A stretch of 64,000 nucleotides of DNA, taken from Lacihabitans sp. LS3-19. Lineage in GTDB: Bacteria; Bacteroidota; Bacteroidia; Cytophagales; Spirosomataceae. Position numbers and translations under genes: made by a program. Where the stretch lies: NCBI RefSeq assembly GCF_024343575.1, contig NZ_RJUA01000004.1:124001-188000 (forward strand). The letters are read 5' to 3'. The notes below the pieces were generated by a model. It saw only the letters and a list, made by a program, of their open reading frames with translations. It did no database searches and had not been told where the DNA came from. Position 1 is the stretch's first letter. Every line of letters starts with the position of its first letter. Shown piece after piece: positions 62,944 to 64,000 of the stretch.

Positions 62944-64000
62944 ATGAAGAGATTTCATAATAAGAAATTAGAGAGAATTTTGCTAATTTTGAATTATGTA
63001 AAATACCTTAAATTGGAAATAAAAAAAGACTTTGGGTTTAATGTAAATGACAATAATTCAAACACTTACGATGCCATTGTTGTTGGTAGTGGAATAAGCG
63101 GAGGCTGGTCGGCTAAAGAACTTTGTGATCATGGCTTGAAAACTTTGGTTTTAGAACGTGGCAGAGATGTGGAACATATAAAGGACTATCCGACAGCCAC
63201 TAAAAACTCCTGGCAATTTCCACACAGACTGTCTACTCCTCTTAAAACCAAAACAGAAAATCCGATAATTTCGTTAGCTGCAGGATATGGAGAAGATACC
63301 GAACATTTTTTTGTCAAAGATGCAGACCACCCTTATATACAAGAAAAACCTTTTACCTGGGTAAGAGGATACCAAGTAGGAGGGAAAAGTTTGATTTGGG
63401 GAAGGGCTTGCCCACGCTGGAGTCCGCATGAATTCACATCACCGAGCAAGCTTGGATACGGTATGGAATGGCCCATTAGATATGAGGATGTGGCTCCATG
63501 GTATAGTCATGTTGAAAAATTCATTGGAGTTTGTGGACATAGAGATGGACTCTCAACCATGCCAGACGGTGATTTTTTGCCACCTTTTGATATGAATTGT
63601 GTTGAATTGGACATGAAAGCAAAATTTGACAAACATTATACTGACCGAAAAATGGTGCAAGGTCGTTGGGCTCATGTAACACAATCATCAGAATTATTTG
63701 CCGAACAGGGTAGAGCAGTTTGTCAAGCTCGCAACAAATGTATGCGAGGTTGCCCCTATGGTGGATATTTTAGTAGCAATAGTTGTACGCTACCATGGGC
63801 TAAGAAATCTGGAAATCTAACTGTTAGGCCGCATTCGGTGGTAGAATCTATTCTTTTTGATGAAGAAAAAAACAAGGCAGTTGGAGTGAGAGTAGTGGAT
63901 GCAATAACAAAGAAAACCACGGATTTTTACGCTAAGATTATATTTTTAAATGCATCAGCACTCAATACCACTTTGATTTTATTGAATTCGAAGAGTAAAA
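62944..64000 (+). CDS. Second GMC-type FAD oxidoreductase, cut by the right edge
   Basis: An open frame of 352 codons that continues beyond the window. It has the FAD loop VVGSGISGGWSAKEL, the signature GGKSLIWGRACPRW and the Cys segment CQARNKCMRGCPYGGYF, all closely parallel to the minus-strand GMC gene at 60263-61966. The in-frame starts are ATG 62944, right after the OmpA-like stop, and TTG 63013, about 20 bases after a -7 box. The TTG would give a more usual short N-terminus. The C-terminal catalytic domain is outside the window. Confidence 0.88.
   Translation, partial: MKRFHNKKLERILLILNYVKYLKLEIKKDFGFNVNDNNSNTYDAIVVGSGISGGWSAKELCDHGLKTLVLERGRDVEHIKDYPTATKNSWQFPHRLSTPLKTKTENPIISLAAGYGEDTEHFFVKDADHPYIQEKPFTWVRGYQVGGKSLIWGRACPRWSPHEFTSPSKLGYGMEWPIRYEDVAPWYSHVEKFIGVCGHRDGLSTMPDGDFLPPFDMNCVELDMKAKFDKHYTDRKMVQGRWAHVTQSSELFAEQGRAVCQARNKCMRGCPYGGYFSSNSCTLPWAKKSGNLTVRPHSVVESILFDEEKNKAVGVRVVDAITKKTTDFYAKIIFLNASALNTTLILLNSKSK
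62984..62991 (+). promoter_or_regulatory. Possible internal -7 box for the second GMC gene
   Basis: TAATTTTG matches TAnnTTTG. It lies inside the reading frame that starts at 62944 and would fit a start at TTG 63013. Confidence 0.35.

Overview
The window is chromosome of a Bacteroidota bacterium, most likely of the order Cytophagales. The evidence is AT-rich DNA, -7 promoter boxes of the TAnnTTTG type with little sign of Shine-Dalgarno sequences, TonB-dependent receptors with carboxypeptidase-regulatory N-terminal domains, Bat-type VWA/TPR proteins, a LytTR/LytS-type two-component pair with a TPR sensor, DUF2911, DUF547 and PIG-L proteins, and secreted enzymes ending in a short conserved 'coathanger' sorting-like module. 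No rRNA, tRNA or CRISPR array was seen.

Layout. 0-18 kb is mostly housekeeping: a Ser/Tyr-rich lipoprotein divergent from proS, then a SlyD-type FKBP, metF, a secreted tandem-repeat protein, a TonB receptor, an AddA-like helicase-nuclease, prfC, a fatty-acid desaturase, a GH25 lysozyme, pgi and a LysM protein with a degenerate lytic transglycosylase domain. 18-24 kb has a GH30 glucosidase, a three-gene carbamoyltransferase-DUF5989-SxtJ cassette, and a purple acid phosphatase. 22-31 kb is a long minus-strand run (PIG-L, VWA, TPR, purC, aminotransferase, DUF456, phosphatase). 31-39.6 kb has a subtilase, a membrane pyrophosphatase fused to an OmpA domain, a TauE/SafE permease, CvfB and an M20 peptidase.

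39.6-43.3 kb is the accessory island. It holds a REP-associated tyrosine transposase framed by inverted palindromes, two orphan proteins, a second family of double-hairpin repeats (one inverted pair and one solo), a long imperfect inverted repeat, and a HigBA-type toxin-antitoxin locus in which the toxin is a pseudogene and the antitoxin is intact. A third palindromic element, 149 bp with 18-bp inverted ends, lies at 60.1 kb.

43.3-64 kb returns to core functions: Nif3, a zinc-ribbon coiled-coil protein, a lipoprotein with a CX4CH motif and PHM-like copper ligands, the LytTR/LytS pair, DUF2911, an SDR lacking the canonical YxxxK, DUF202, a large Oar-like TonB receptor, a CrtA-like protein, DUF547, a DASH cryptochrome, a LemA-TPM-TPM group, and two GMC oxidoreductases either side of an OmpA-like protein. 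The second GMC gene runs off the right edge.

The most noteworthy points are the carbamoyltransferase cassette, the pyrophosphatase-OmpA fusion, the three palindromic repeat families with a resident RAYT, and the half-decayed toxin-antitoxin pair.
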